Source of the DNA: Pseudomonadota bacterium
GTDB taxonomy: Bacteria; Myxococcota_A; UBA9042; GCA-2863065
Length of the DNA stretch: 39,761 bases
Direction: 5' to 3'
NCBI GenBank assembly: GCA_005776585.1
Contig: SXOX01000107.1
Span: forward strand, 1 to 39,761
Below, piece after piece: positions 32,179 through 39,761 of the stretch. Both the position numbers and the translations under genes were made by a program. The notes beneath the pieces are model-generated. The model made no database searches. It saw nothing but the letters and a program-made list of their open reading frames with translations, and was not told where the DNA came from. Numbering within the stretch: the first letter of the stretch is position 1; each line of letters begins with the position of its first letter.

Positions 32179-35100
32179 TGCGCGCGTCGTGGAGTCTGGG
32201 CGGGTTCGTGGCGGTCGTGCTCCTGGCCTGCGCCGGCGAGGAGGGCGGCGATCCAGGAACCGCACCGACCGACGCGATTGGCGGAGACGCGACGGCTGAC
32301 GCCGTGACACAGGACGCGCCCTCCAAGCCAGAGGTCGCTATCGTGGATGCCATGTCGGACACCTCTTCGAATACCACTGACGCCGGCTCCGATGTGCCGT
32401 TGCTTCTGGACGCGGGCTGCGACGGTTGCGACGCAGCGTGTGTGCCCTCGTGCAGCGGCAAGGTGTGTGGTGACGACGGCTGTGGCGGCACCTGCGGTCC
32501 CGGCTGCGGTCCGGACCAGGCATGCCAGCAAGGGCAGTGCGCGTGCACCCCAAACTGCACCGGCAAGGGGTGTGGCGACGACGGCTGTGGCGGCACGTGC
32601 GCCCCCGGGTGTAGCGCGACGCAGCTCTGCGACGCGGGCGTGTGCGTCCACATCAAGCCGTGCAGTGCGGTGATCGCTTGCGCCGAGTTTTGCACGACGT
32701 GGCCCTGTGTACAGGACTGCGCCGTCGGCCTCGACCCGACCGGGCAGGCGACCTGGAACGCGCTGGCCACCTGCATCACCGAGACTTGCGGCGGCGCCCC
32801 GTCGGAGGCGTGCGACGAAGCGTTGGCGGCCAACTGCGCCGGGCTGCTCGCAGCGTGCCAGTCTGGAACGTGTACCTCGACATGCAAAGGCCCGGAGGGC
32901 GTAGCCAAGACCTGCGGCGACGACGGGTGCGGCGGGACGTGTGGCCCTGCGTGTCCGAGCGGTCAGTATTGCGTCGCGGGCCAGTGCACCGCGGACTGCG
33001 CGGACACCGATGGCGACGGCACGAGCGACTGCGTCGAGACCGATGACGACGGCGACGGCGCGGTGGATGAGGAGGACAACTGCCCGCTCGTGAAGAACGC
33101 GTCTCAGGGCAACCTGGACGGCGACGGGCTCGGCGACGCCTGCGACCCTGATGACGATGGTGACGCCCTGGGCGACGGGTCGGACAATTGCCCGAACGTG
33201 GCCAACAAGAGTCAAGCCAACCTCGATGGGGATAGCCAGGGCGACGCCTGCGACGTGGACCTCGACGGCGACGGCGTGCCGAACGTCGAGGATGCCTGCC
33301 CGAGCGACGCGAAGAACGCCTGCCTGACCGCTACGTGCTCTAAGTCGTGCGACGACGGCGATCCGTGCACTCAGGACGGGTGCGTGAAGGGCGCGTGTGT
33401 CCATGCACCGCCCGAGGCGCCCGTTGTTACCTGGGGCTCCACCGCTGGCACGCTGCTCGTCGCGCCGACCGGTCAGACGTTTGTGTCGATCGCTGCGCGA
33501 GGGGACCACGCGATCGGGCTCCGCGCGGATGGCACGGTCGCCGAGTGGGGCGCGACCTCGGGCGCGCTACCCGCGATCGCTCAGGCGACGGCGATCGCTG
33601 CTGGCAACTTGCACGGCCTCGCCCTGCTCGAGTCGGGCGTCGTGGTCGGCTGGGGTGACGACACGTTTGGTCAGGCCAGCGTACCGTCACTTGGCAAGGT
33701 GATTGCGATCGCGGCCGGCGGCTACCACAGCGTCGCGCTCGAGAGCGATGGCACCGTCGTGGCGTGGGGCAGCAACCTCTACGGGCAGACCGCGTTCTCC
33801 AAAGCGATGGGCCCGGCGAAGGCCATCGCTGCCGGTGGCGTGCACAGTGTCGCATTGCTGCACGATGGCTCGCTCGTCGTCGTGGGCTTCAAGGCGTGGG
33901 GCCTGCTGAAGCCGCCGAGCCTGAGCAACGTCACGGCCCTCGCGGCGGGTGGGGAGCATGTGCTCGCGTTGCTGGCCGACGGTTCTATCGCGGCGTGGGG
34001 CCACAACGACGCAGGTCAGGCCACCGTGCCGGCGAGCCTAGGCAACGTGAAGGCGATCGCGGCGGGCGAGCGCCACAGCCTCGCGCTGCTCTCGGACGGG
34101 ACCGTGGTTGGCTTCGGCGACGACACGAGCGCGCAGCTCGGGGCCCCGAGCGCGCACTTCTACGCGATCGCGGCCGGCAGCCAGCACTCGGTCGGGCTTG
34201 CGACCGTCGACACCGACGAGGACGGGATCGTCGATTGTGCGGACCCCTGCCCGTTGCTCATTGGCACCGGCTGCGTCACGTGTGATCCGGCATGTAACGG
34301 CTGCCTCGGCCCGACGGCCGCAGAGTGCGTCTCGTGTGCCTCCGGCTTTGCCCGCGTGGATGGGACGTGCACCGCCTGCGTGGCCTGCGGCGCCGACGAC
34401 TACGAGGCCGTCGCCTGCACCGAGCTTACGCTGCAGCAGTGCCAGCCGTGCGCGAGCGCGTGCCAGGGCTGCTCGGGAGCCACCGACCAGGACTGTAAGG
34501 CGTGCGCGCCGGGCTTCATCTCGGTCGAGGGAGCCTGCATCGCACCCGATGGCGACTCCGACGGCGTGCCCGACATCGACGACAACTGCGTGAGCGTCGC
34601 CAACCCCGACCAGCAGAGCCACGACAGCGACGCGGCCGGTGACGCGTGCGACGACGACGACGACAATGACGGCATCTCTGACATCGACGACAACTGCCCG
34701 ATCGTGGCCACGGAGGTCCCCGCGTTCGACACCGATGGCGACGGCGCGGGCGACGCATGCGACGGCGATCTGGACGGTGACGGGGCGCCGAACGCGAATG
34801 ACAACTGCCCCAACGTCCTCAACGGGGGCCAGCACGACCTCGATGGAGACCTGGTCGGCGATGCGTGCGATCCCGACGTGGACGGCGACGGCGCGCCAAA
34901 CGCGAACGACAACTGCCCCGACGTGTCCAACGCCGCACAGCTCGACACGGACCAGGACTCGCTCGGTAACAGCTGTGACAGCGATGCGGACAACGACGGT
35001 ATCGCCAATGACGTGGACCCTGAGCCGACCGACGGCAAGGCGTGCGGGGACGTGGACAAGGATCTCTGCGACGACTGCCACCTAGGCGACTTCGACCCGA

Positions 35101-36410
35101 TGATGGACGGCTTCGACGCAGACTATGACGGCATCTGCAACGACACCGACCCCGACTACCTCCCGGACGTCAACTGCGACGGCATCCCGGACGCAATTCA
35201 CCGTTGTGGTGGGGCCAGCCGGTGCATCGTGTTGGGCGTGGTGCTTTCGGAGCCGTATCCCGGCGCCGCAGGTGCGTTGCAAGGGGCACTGGGTGTCCCG
35301 ATCTATGTCGCTATCGGCTATGAGTCCGCCACTGTGACCAAGCAAGGAGCGGAGACCACCCTCGTGGATTTCAAGGTCACCACGGCGAGTGTGACCGACG
35401 ATCCCACCGGACTGTTTGCCACGGAGCTGACGCCGGCGCTCGTGGGGAAGACGGCCGAGGTCGCGCTGACCGCGACGCCTGGGGAGGCGGGGGTCACGAC
35501 TCTGTTCTCGCTCGTGCTCAACGGCGCTCCGGCAAACGGTGTGCTGGCGATGCAGTTTCTCGGCGAGGTCGCCTGGCATCCGTCCATCGGAGGATTTCCG
35601 CTCCCCGTGTCGTTCGGCGCCAACACGCAGTTGACGCTCGTTCGGACGCAGGATGGCGAGACCACCGACAACCTGGTCGCGGCCGGCCAGACCCGCGCCA
35701 ACTTGCTCGGCAGCGACTGCGCCCGCGCGACGCCGTTTCCCGAGGGTCCCATCGATCTGACGAGCTACGAGTCCACGCCAGCCGTGCGCGCGAGCTTTCC
35801 AGCCGTATTTGCCGGCATGGACCCCGCTGAGCCGCCGGATCGCTTCGAGGTGTATGCGGAGCAGATCAGCGAGTTCCTCGCGACGGCGCCGGGTGTCCCG
35901 CCGGAGGATCTGGTGGCGATTCGGGGCTATACCTCGGGCATCTGCGCAGGCGGCGTCCCCTCGGACGCCGACAACGGCTGCCCGCTCACGGCGAAGAAGC
36001 AGACCCCCGACTACGCGGTCCTCAACAGCGCGCTGCGGGCACAGGCGATACCGGCGCTGGGCCAATATGAGCCGTACCTCCAGTGCATCGCGGCAGGGCT
36101 CAGCGACCTTACCTACTATGTTGGCACCGTGATTCGCAATACCAACGTGCCGGCGAACGTATTGGCGACCTATACCGTCGGGGCCATCGTCATCGACCAC
36201 ACCTTCATGAGCACCTCGACCGTCGACCTCCCCGAGTATCAGGGCAACATCAAGTTCATCATCGAGTCGATCACCGGTCGCAACGTGCAGCCGCTTTCGG
36301 TGTTCCCGAGCGAGCAGGAGATCCTGTTTGCGCCGGGAAGCCGCTTCCGGGTGGATCAGGTGGAGCACGTCGGGGCACAGACCCTGGTCACGATGAGTCA
36401 AGTGCTGTGA
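32178..36410 (+). CDS. Lipoprotein with TSP3 repeats, seven-bladed RCC1 propeller and C-terminal ADP-ribosyltransferase domain, 1410 aa
   Basis: Canonical lipobox (...VVLLAC). Then Cys-rich C-G-D-D-G-C-G-G modules (about 81-160), TSP3 calcium repeats (about 276-378), an RCC1 propeller with seven I-A-A-G-x-x-H-x-x-A-L blades (about 416-678), furin-like Cys repeats (about 685-790), more TSP3 repeats (about 790-995) and a beta region. Residues about 1195-1410 match the R-S-E class of ADP-ribosyltransferases: Arg1320 (T-V-I-R-N), S1345-T-S1347 after F-M, and E1379-Q-E1381. Such enzymes move ADP-ribose from NAD+ to a protein, with ExE typical of arginine targets. Activity and target are inferred. 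The usual R-G is R-N here, but the three catalytic positions are present. ATG 32178 overlaps the previous stop by 1 nt; a GTG at 32175 would add one residue. Confidence 0.85.
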   Translation: MRASWSLGGFVAVVLLACAGEEGGDPGTAPTDAIGGDATADAVTQDAPSKPEVAIVDAMSDTSSNTTDAGSDVPLLLDAGCDGCDAACVPSCSGKVCGDDGCGGTCGPGCGPDQACQQGQCACTPNCTGKGCGDDGCGGTCAPGCSATQLCDAGVCVHIKPCSAVIACAEFCTTWPCVQDCAVGLDPTGQATWNALATCITETCGGAPSEACDEALAANCAGLLAACQSGTCTSTCKGPEGVAKTCGDDGCGGTCGPACPSGQYCVAGQCTADCADTDGDGTSDCVETDDDGDGAVDEEDNCPLVKNASQGNLDGDGLGDACDPDDDGDALGDGSDNCPNVANKSQANLDGDSQGDACDVDLDGDGVPNVEDACPSDAKNACLTATCSKSCDDGDPCTQDGCVKGACVHAPPEAPVVTWGSTAGTLLVAPTGQTFVSIAARGDHAIGLRADGTVAEWGATSGALPAIAQATAIAAGNLHGLALLESGVVVGWGDDTFGQASVPSLGKVIAIAAGGYHSVALESDGTVVAWGSNLYGQTAFSKAMGPAKAIAAGGVHSVALLHDGSLVVVGFKAWGLLKPPSLSNVTALAAGGEHVLALLADGSIAAWGHNDAGQATVPASLGNVKAIAAGERHSLALLSDGTVVGFGDDTSAQLGAPSAHFYAIAAGSQHSVGLATVDTDEDGIVDCADPCPLLIGTGCVTCDPACNGCLGPTAAECVSCASGFARVDGTCTACVACGADDYEAVACTELTLQQCQPCASACQGCSGATDQDCKACAPGFISVEGACIAPDGDSDGVPDIDDNCVSVANPDQQSHDSDAAGDACDDDDDNDGISDIDDNCPIVATEVPAFDTDGDGAGDACDGDLDGDGAPNANDNCPNVLNGGQHDLDGDLVGDACDPDVDGDGAPNANDNCPDVSNAAQLDTDQDSLGNSCDSDADNDGIANDVDPEPTDGKACGDVDKDLCDDCHLGDFDPMMDGFDADYDGICNDTDPDYLPDVNCDGIPDAIHRCGGASRCIVLGVVLSEPYPGAAGALQGALGVPIYVAIGYESATVTKQGAETTLVDFKVTTASVTDDPTGLFATELTPALVGKTAEVALTATPGEAGVTTLFSLVLNGAPANGVLAMQFLGEVAWHPSIGGFPLPVSFGANTQLTLVRTQDGETTDNLVAAGQTRANLLGSDCARATPFPEGPIDLTSYESTPAVRASFPAVFAGMDPAEPPDRFEVYAEQISEFLATAPGVPPEDLVAIRGYTSGICAGGVPSDADNGCPLTAKKQTPDYAVLNSALRAQAIPALGQYEPYLQCIAAGLSDLTYYVGTVIRNTNVPANVLATYTVGAIVIDHTFMSTSTVDLPEYQGNIKFIIESITGRNVQPLSVFPSEQEILFAPGSRFRVDQVEHVGAQTLVTMSQVL

Positions 36411-37345
36411 TCCGGGTCCTGGTTGCGTGCGCTGTGGGCGCATTCGGGTGCAGCAAGCAGACGTCGCCTGACGCGGCTCCGGCGCCGTTGACGCCCGAGG
36501 AGCGCCGCGAAGAGCTCGGCGCCGCGAAGGAGTCCGCGCGGGGGTCACGTGACGTGGAGACGTTGGCACGCTTGGGTCGTGCACATCTCGCAGTCGGGGA
36601 GGTCCAGTCGGCGGCGGAGGTGTTTCAGCGCGCCGTGGATTCCGAACCCAAGCACCAGATGGCGCGCCTTGGCCTCGCCTTGTGTCAGGCGCTCGTGGGC
36701 AAGCGCGAGGGCGCGATTCGAGCGCTCTCGGTGCTTCGGGAACAGGGTCACACGCTCGACCCCACGATGGATGCCGTGATCGCCGCGCTACTGTCTCAGC
36801 CCGTTCAGACGCCTTCACCACTGCCTCCGCCACCGTCTCCGCCGCATACCGCGACTCCTCCCCCGGCGCCGGACGTGCCGCCGGCGCTCGCCGAGGCGAT
36901 CGCGCACTTTCAGGCGGGCAGATACGACGAAGCCATCGCGACGGCGCGCGCGCTTGCAGCGACGGATGTCCGTGCGCTCAAGCTGGTGTCCGACGCGTTC
37001 TTCAACTCGCGTCGCTTCACACAGGCGGCGCAGGGCTATGGCGAGGTCCTGCGCGCCGAGCCGGAGAACGATACCGTGCGCAAGTATCGGGCAGATGCCC
37101 TGTTGCAGAGCGCCGAGCCTGCGAAGGCGCGCGCCGAGTACGAGGCGCTGATCGCGCGCAACCCGACCGTGGCCGGACTGCACCTCTTGCTGGGTGACGC
37201 TGCGCTCGCAGCGGGGGACCCGGCGAAGGCGCAAGAGGCCTGGACCACCGCGCAACAGAAGGGCGCATCCGCAGACGACGTCGCTCAGCGCCGAGCGAAG
37301 CTCAGCACTCCAACCACGCCGCCGGCCGGAGAGACACCACCGTGA
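36407..37345 (+). CDS. TPR-repeat lipoprotein, 312 aa
   Basis: GTG start in a GTGA overlap. The signal peptide is short and ends ...GAFGC, a relaxed lipobox. Helical repeats of TPR type occur at about 50-125 (L-A-R-L-G-R-A-H-L-A-V-G-E, A-R-L-G-L-A-L-C-Q-A-L-V-G) and about 168-300 (A-I-A-H-F-Q-A-G-R-Y-D-E-A-I, L-L-G-D-A-A-L-A-A-G-D-P-A-K-A). A proline-rich linker near 142-166 joins the two halves. TPR superhelices bind peptides or partner proteins, so it may help assemble or chaperone the exported products of the block. Start chosen to place the signal peptide at the N-terminus; longer in-frame starts lie inside the upstream gene. Confidence 0.85.
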   Translation: MIRVLVACAVGAFGCSKQTSPDAAPAPLTPEERREELGAAKESARGSRDVETLARLGRAHLAVGEVQSAAEVFQRAVDSEPKHQMARLGLALCQALVGKREGAIRALSVLREQGHTLDPTMDAVIAALLSQPVQTPSPLPPPPSPPHTATPPPAPDVPPALAEAIAHFQAGRYDEAIATARALAATDVRALKLVSDAFFNSRRFTQAAQGYGEVLRAEPENDTVRKYRADALLQSAEPAKARAEYEALIARNPTVAGLHLLLGDAALAAGDPAKAQEAWTTAQQKGASADDVAQRRAKLSTPTTPPAGETPP

Positions 37346-39075
37346 ACAAGCTGCTTCGGCTCCCGCTCCTGGCGCTCCTGTCGCTGCTGGTCTCGTGTTC
37401 GGCCGCCGACGCGCTGCTCGGCGCCAGCGACGCAGGCTCGAGCGCCGAGGTCGTTACCGCGTCGGCGCAGAGTTGCAGCGCCACCTGCACCGCACCGAGC
37501 GCCGTGTGCGGCACGCCGGACCCGGCGTCGTCGGTCGATCCCGCCAAGGGCGGCAAGAGCGTCTTTGCCGACGGCGTGTTCCAGCGCGGCCATGAGCCCA
37601 GCCCAGAGGGTCCCGGTGTGGACACCGAGCCGGTGCCCGACCCGCTGGTCGATGCGCGCAAGACCCTCGACTTCTTCGTCGGCAAGGGCAAGGGCTGGCC
37701 GGCGATCAAGGCCGCCTACGGACTCGACAGCAAGCGCATGAAGGCCATGGTCGATTTTCGTAAGGTGACCGTTGACGCGATCTTGAATGCAATCGTTGCT
37801 GAGCAGGGTGGCGAGGTCGGCTACGTCTCGAACGGATCGACGAACCTCACCTCGGACTATGACCTCTCGGTCTTCGACAAGGGCAGGGGGCTCGGCAACC
37901 CCGCGGCGGTCGTGCGCGCCTTCAACACGCGCTTTCGCGCGGAGATCCATTGCGAGGCGGGGACGGCGTTCGACACCAACATCTACGACAAGGGGGACAC
38001 GTTGCCGACGACCGGCGTCACCGTGGCGCCGCCGGTCGCGCAGGCCGTGCTCGACGTCGCCGTTGACAACGCGGTGGTTCAGGACGTCGCAGCGCTCGTC
38101 AAGGTACGCCACTACATGCCGGATGATGACCCCGCGCCACCTGCCTCCACCTCGACGGCGTGGGAGACGTGGGCCGCGAAGTCGCAGGCCGCCGTCAGCG
38201 CCGATCTGCGCAGTCCGGCCCGCATCCAGCTGCAACGGGATGCGGATTCGGCGGATGCACAGTACCGCACGGCCGCCGATGCGCTGGACGCCAAGATCGA
38301 GGCACTGCGCAAGGCGGGACCGATTCAGAGCGAAGAGGATGTGCGTCTTCAGGCGTCCAATATCCTCTACGCGGATGCGCTCGATGTGGTTCAAGAGGCG
38401 CGTAACCGACAAACCCTGTGGCTGGCCAAGCTCACCGCCGCACGCCGTGTCAGCGGCGCTGGCTCCAAAGACCGGTCCATCATAGAGGCCGCCAACGAGC
38501 TACGGCGTGCCACGCTCGACATCAAGAGCACCACCGCCTACGCGCTCAACTTTGCCAACGAGGCCTACAACAGCGAGGGCGCGCTCATCGACGTGGTGGG
38601 CAACCAGCAGGGCGCCGTCAAGGCGGCCATGGGCCTGGACAACCCGAGCTATCCGAACGGCAAGCAGCTGCTGCAGCCGCAGGACGAGATCTCGTCGCTC
38701 AACGAGCAGCTCGGCGACTCCCTGAAGGACCTGCAACACTACGGCAGCGACCCCGTCACCTGTGGCATCCAGGTCTCGAAGTACGTCGACCGCTTCTTGA
38801 CGGCGGTCAAGCAGATCGTCACCCGCAAGGCGTCCCATCCCCACGCCGCGACCTTGCTCGCCGAGGTCGACGCGATGGTCGGGCCCAAGACCAAGCTCAA
38901 GGCCATGCGGGGCAACAAGGACCTCCCGCGGGAGAGCGCCTCGACGCTGATCGCCGAGGTGGCCGGCGCCGTGGCGCCCGAAGCGTACGCGCAGAAGATG
39001 ACGCGGCTGGCGATCCTCGCCAACGCGATCGCGCGATGGGCACCGTGCGCCAGCCCGGCGGGCGCTTCGCGCTAG
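37342..39075 (+). CDS. Lipoprotein with nucleotidyltransferase-like motif, 577 aa
   Basis: GTG start in a GTGA overlap, with GGAG about 10 nt upstream. Canonical lipobox (L-L-V-S-C). Residues about 165-175 read G-S-T-N-L-T-S-D-Y-D-L, the G-S...D-x-D pattern of the nucleotidyltransferase fold. The stretch E-A-G-T-A-F-D211-T-N-I-Y-D216 follows about 35 residues later and could supply the third carboxylate. From memory, similar G-S-x(n)-T-S-D-x-D plus F-D-x-N-x-Y pairs occur in toxin-like proteins of bacterial effector systems. Residues about 290-420 are probably coiled-coil helices, and the last 150 residues are helical. Substrate and activity are unknown. It ends the overlapping block. It could instead be a structural lipoprotein with a chance motif. 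Confidence 0.8.
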   Translation: MNKLLRLPLLALLSLLVSCSAADALLGASDAGSSAEVVTASAQSCSATCTAPSAVCGTPDPASSVDPAKGGKSVFADGVFQRGHEPSPEGPGVDTEPVPDPLVDARKTLDFFVGKGKGWPAIKAAYGLDSKRMKAMVDFRKVTVDAILNAIVAEQGGEVGYVSNGSTNLTSDYDLSVFDKGRGLGNPAAVVRAFNTRFRAEIHCEAGTAFDTNIYDKGDTLPTTGVTVAPPVAQAVLDVAVDNAVVQDVAALVKVRHYMPDDDPAPPASTSTAWETWAAKSQAAVSADLRSPARIQLQRDADSADAQYRTAADALDAKIEALRKAGPIQSEEDVRLQASNILYADALDVVQEARNRQTLWLAKLTAARRVSGAGSKDRSIIEAANELRRATLDIKSTTAYALNFANEAYNSEGALIDVVGNQQGAVKAAMGLDNPSYPNGKQLLQPQDEISSLNEQLGDSLKDLQHYGSDPVTCGIQVSKYVDRFLTAVKQIVTRKASHPHAATLLAEVDAMVGPKTKLKAMRGNKDLPRESASTLIAEVAGAVAPEAYAQKMTRLAILANAIARWAPCASPAGASR

Positions 39076-39204
39076 CGCTACCGGCGCCCAGGTGTGCGTC
39101 CGTCGTTCTGCGCTTCTCCATGACGGAGGGCACTTCCTGCTGGCCACGCGACCGGCTTCCCTGTATACGCCCCGCCGCGTTGCTCTCGACCCCCTGACGG
39201 ACCC
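39076..39204. other. Intergenic gap before the ABC-F gene
   Basis: 129 bp. The stop of the previous gene is embedded in the palindrome GCGCTAGCGC. A short stem (TCCGTC at 39099-39104, GACGGA at 39122-39127) has no T-run after it, so no terminator is called. A promoter candidate lies at 39141-39169. Confidence 0.5.
39141..39169 (+). promoter_or_regulatory. Possible promoter of the ABC-F gene
   Basis: TGGCCA at 39141-39146, 17-nt spacer, TATACG at 39164-39169. Each hexamer matches the sigma-70 consensus at four of six positions. The ATG is 36 nt downstream of the -10 element. Confidence 0.35.
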
Positions 39205-39761
39205 ATGCTCTCGACTCAAAACATCACCATGCGCTACGGCGGCCGCACCCTCTTCGAGGGCGTGAGCGTCGCGTTCAGCCCCGGAAACCGCTACGGCCTC
39301 ACCGGGCCAAACGGCGCCGGCAAGTCCACCTTCATGAAGATCCTGTCGGGCGAGCTCGAGGCCCAGACCGGCAACGTCACGCGGCCGAAGCGGCTCGGGA
39401 TCCTGCGGCAGGACCAGTTCGCCTTCGACGCGTTCCGGGTCATCGACACGGTCGTGATGGGCAACCGCAAGCTCTGGGACACGCTCCAGGAGCGCGAGGC
39501 GCTCTACGCCAACGAGCACCTCACCGACGAGCAGGGCATGCGGCTCGGCGAGCTCGAGGGCATCGTGGCCGATGAGGACGGCTACACCGCCGAGGCCGAC
39601 GCCGCCGTGCTGCTCGACGGGCTCGACATCCCCGAGGCGCTGCACGAGGTCCGGATGGCCGAGCTCCAGGGCGGCCAAAAGGTGCGCGTGTTGCTCGCAC
39701 AGGCCATCTTCGGTCGGCCGCCCGCGCTGCTCTTCGACGAGCCGACCAACCACCTGGACCT
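39205..39761 (+). CDS. ybiT: ABC-F family ATPase, YbiT type (N-terminal 185 residues, cut by window end)
   Basis: The first ATP-binding domain of an ABC-F protein, a family of soluble twin-ATPase factors that act on ribosomes and can modulate stalled translation. Seen: Walker A G-P-N-G-A-G-K-S-T at 34-42, the stretch R-Q-D-Q-F-A-F-D, a signature-loop region L-Q-G-G-Q-K-V-R, and Walker B A-L-L-F-D-E-P-T-N-H-L-D ending at the window edge. The order and wording (N-R-Y-G-L-T-G, F-M-K-I-L-S-G-E-L, V-L-L-A-Q-A-I-F) follow E. coli YbiT closely. There is no signal peptide. It is a cytoplasmic housekeeping-type gene, separated from the envelope block by 129 bp and probably transcribed on its own. Linker, second domain and stop lie outside the window. 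Ribosome site weak. Confidence 0.9.
   Translation, partial: MLSTQNITMRYGGRTLFEGVSVAFSPGNRYGLTGPNGAGKSTFMKILSGELEAQTGNVTRPKRLGILRQDQFAFDAFRVIDTVVMGNRKLWDTLQEREALYANEHLTDEQGMRLGELEGIVADEDGYTAEADAAVLLDGLDIPEALHEVRMAELQGGQKVRVLLAQAIFGRPPALLFDEPTNHLD

Noticed and set aside
33003..33310. D-x-D-G-D repeats as further dockerins
   Set aside because: The spacing with D-N-C-P and C-D is that of thrombospondin type 3 repeats, and no dockerin helix follows.
39099..39127. Stem TCCGTC/GACGGA as a terminator of the nine-gene block
   Set aside because: Six base pairs, 17-nt loop, no T-run.

Overview
The window is high-GC (roughly two thirds G+C by eye), with compact genes, GTG/ATG starts and strong GC preference at third codon positions. 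It encodes an unusual number of secreted and lipidated proteins built from cysteine-rich modules (C-G-x-D-G-C-G-G-x-C-G, C-D-D-G-D-x-C-T), LamG-like lectin folds, RCC1 propellers, thrombospondin type 3 (TSP3) repeats and PPC domains. This repertoire, plus a four-helix-bundle gene remnant flanked by hexameric-repeat arms, points to Myxococcota or a close relative among the former Deltaproteobacteria. The assignment is inference; no rRNA or marker gene is present apart from a truncated ABC-F gene.

Layout. (1) Positions 4-785: an MqsA/YgiT-type antitoxin-like regulator, convergent with a small hypothetical gene. (2) Positions 786-1869: a gene-poor stretch with a 449-bp element bounded by 21-bp inverted repeats and hexameric arms. 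It contains the C-terminal remnant of a four-helix-bundle (S23/Avd-like) gene. Beyond it lie competing GC-rich hairpins and a possible promoter. (3) Positions 1870-11228: three genes in a row. They encode a 1613-residue LamG-type secreted protein, a protein whose layout resembles the N-terminal lipid-transfer module of vitellogenin, and a Cys-rich lipoprotein-like protein with a somatomedin-B-like motif. (4) Positions 11460-39075: nine genes, every junction overlapping by 1 or 4 nt, behind a 231-bp gap with a plausible promoter. (5) From 39205 to the end: the start of a YbiT-type ABC-F ATPase, a housekeeping gene in a separate unit.

The nine-gene block is the most interesting part. Twice, a small lipoprotein with a cohesin-like domain (11460-12368 and 23310-23816) directly precedes a very large non-lipidated secreted protein carrying a dockerin/EF-hand-like calcium motif (12368-20986 and 23813-29290). 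The first giant also has its own cohesin-like domain. The simplest reading is a cell-surface complex in which outer-membrane lipoproteins hold giant exoproteins through calcium-dependent cohesin-dockerin contacts. The rest of the block encodes a fibre-like protein (20983-23313), a Cys-rich/PPC lipoprotein (29287-32178), a lipoprotein ending in an apparently complete R-S-E ADP-ribosyltransferase domain (32178-36410), a TPR lipoprotein (36407-37345) and a lipoprotein with a nucleotidyltransferase-like G-S...D-x-D signature (37342-39075). The two possibly catalytic domains suggest that the assembly may deliver or display nucleotide-using effectors. That role is a hypothesis.

All domain calls were made by reading the protein sequences without database searches. 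Individual statements separate motifs that are visible from functions that are inferred.
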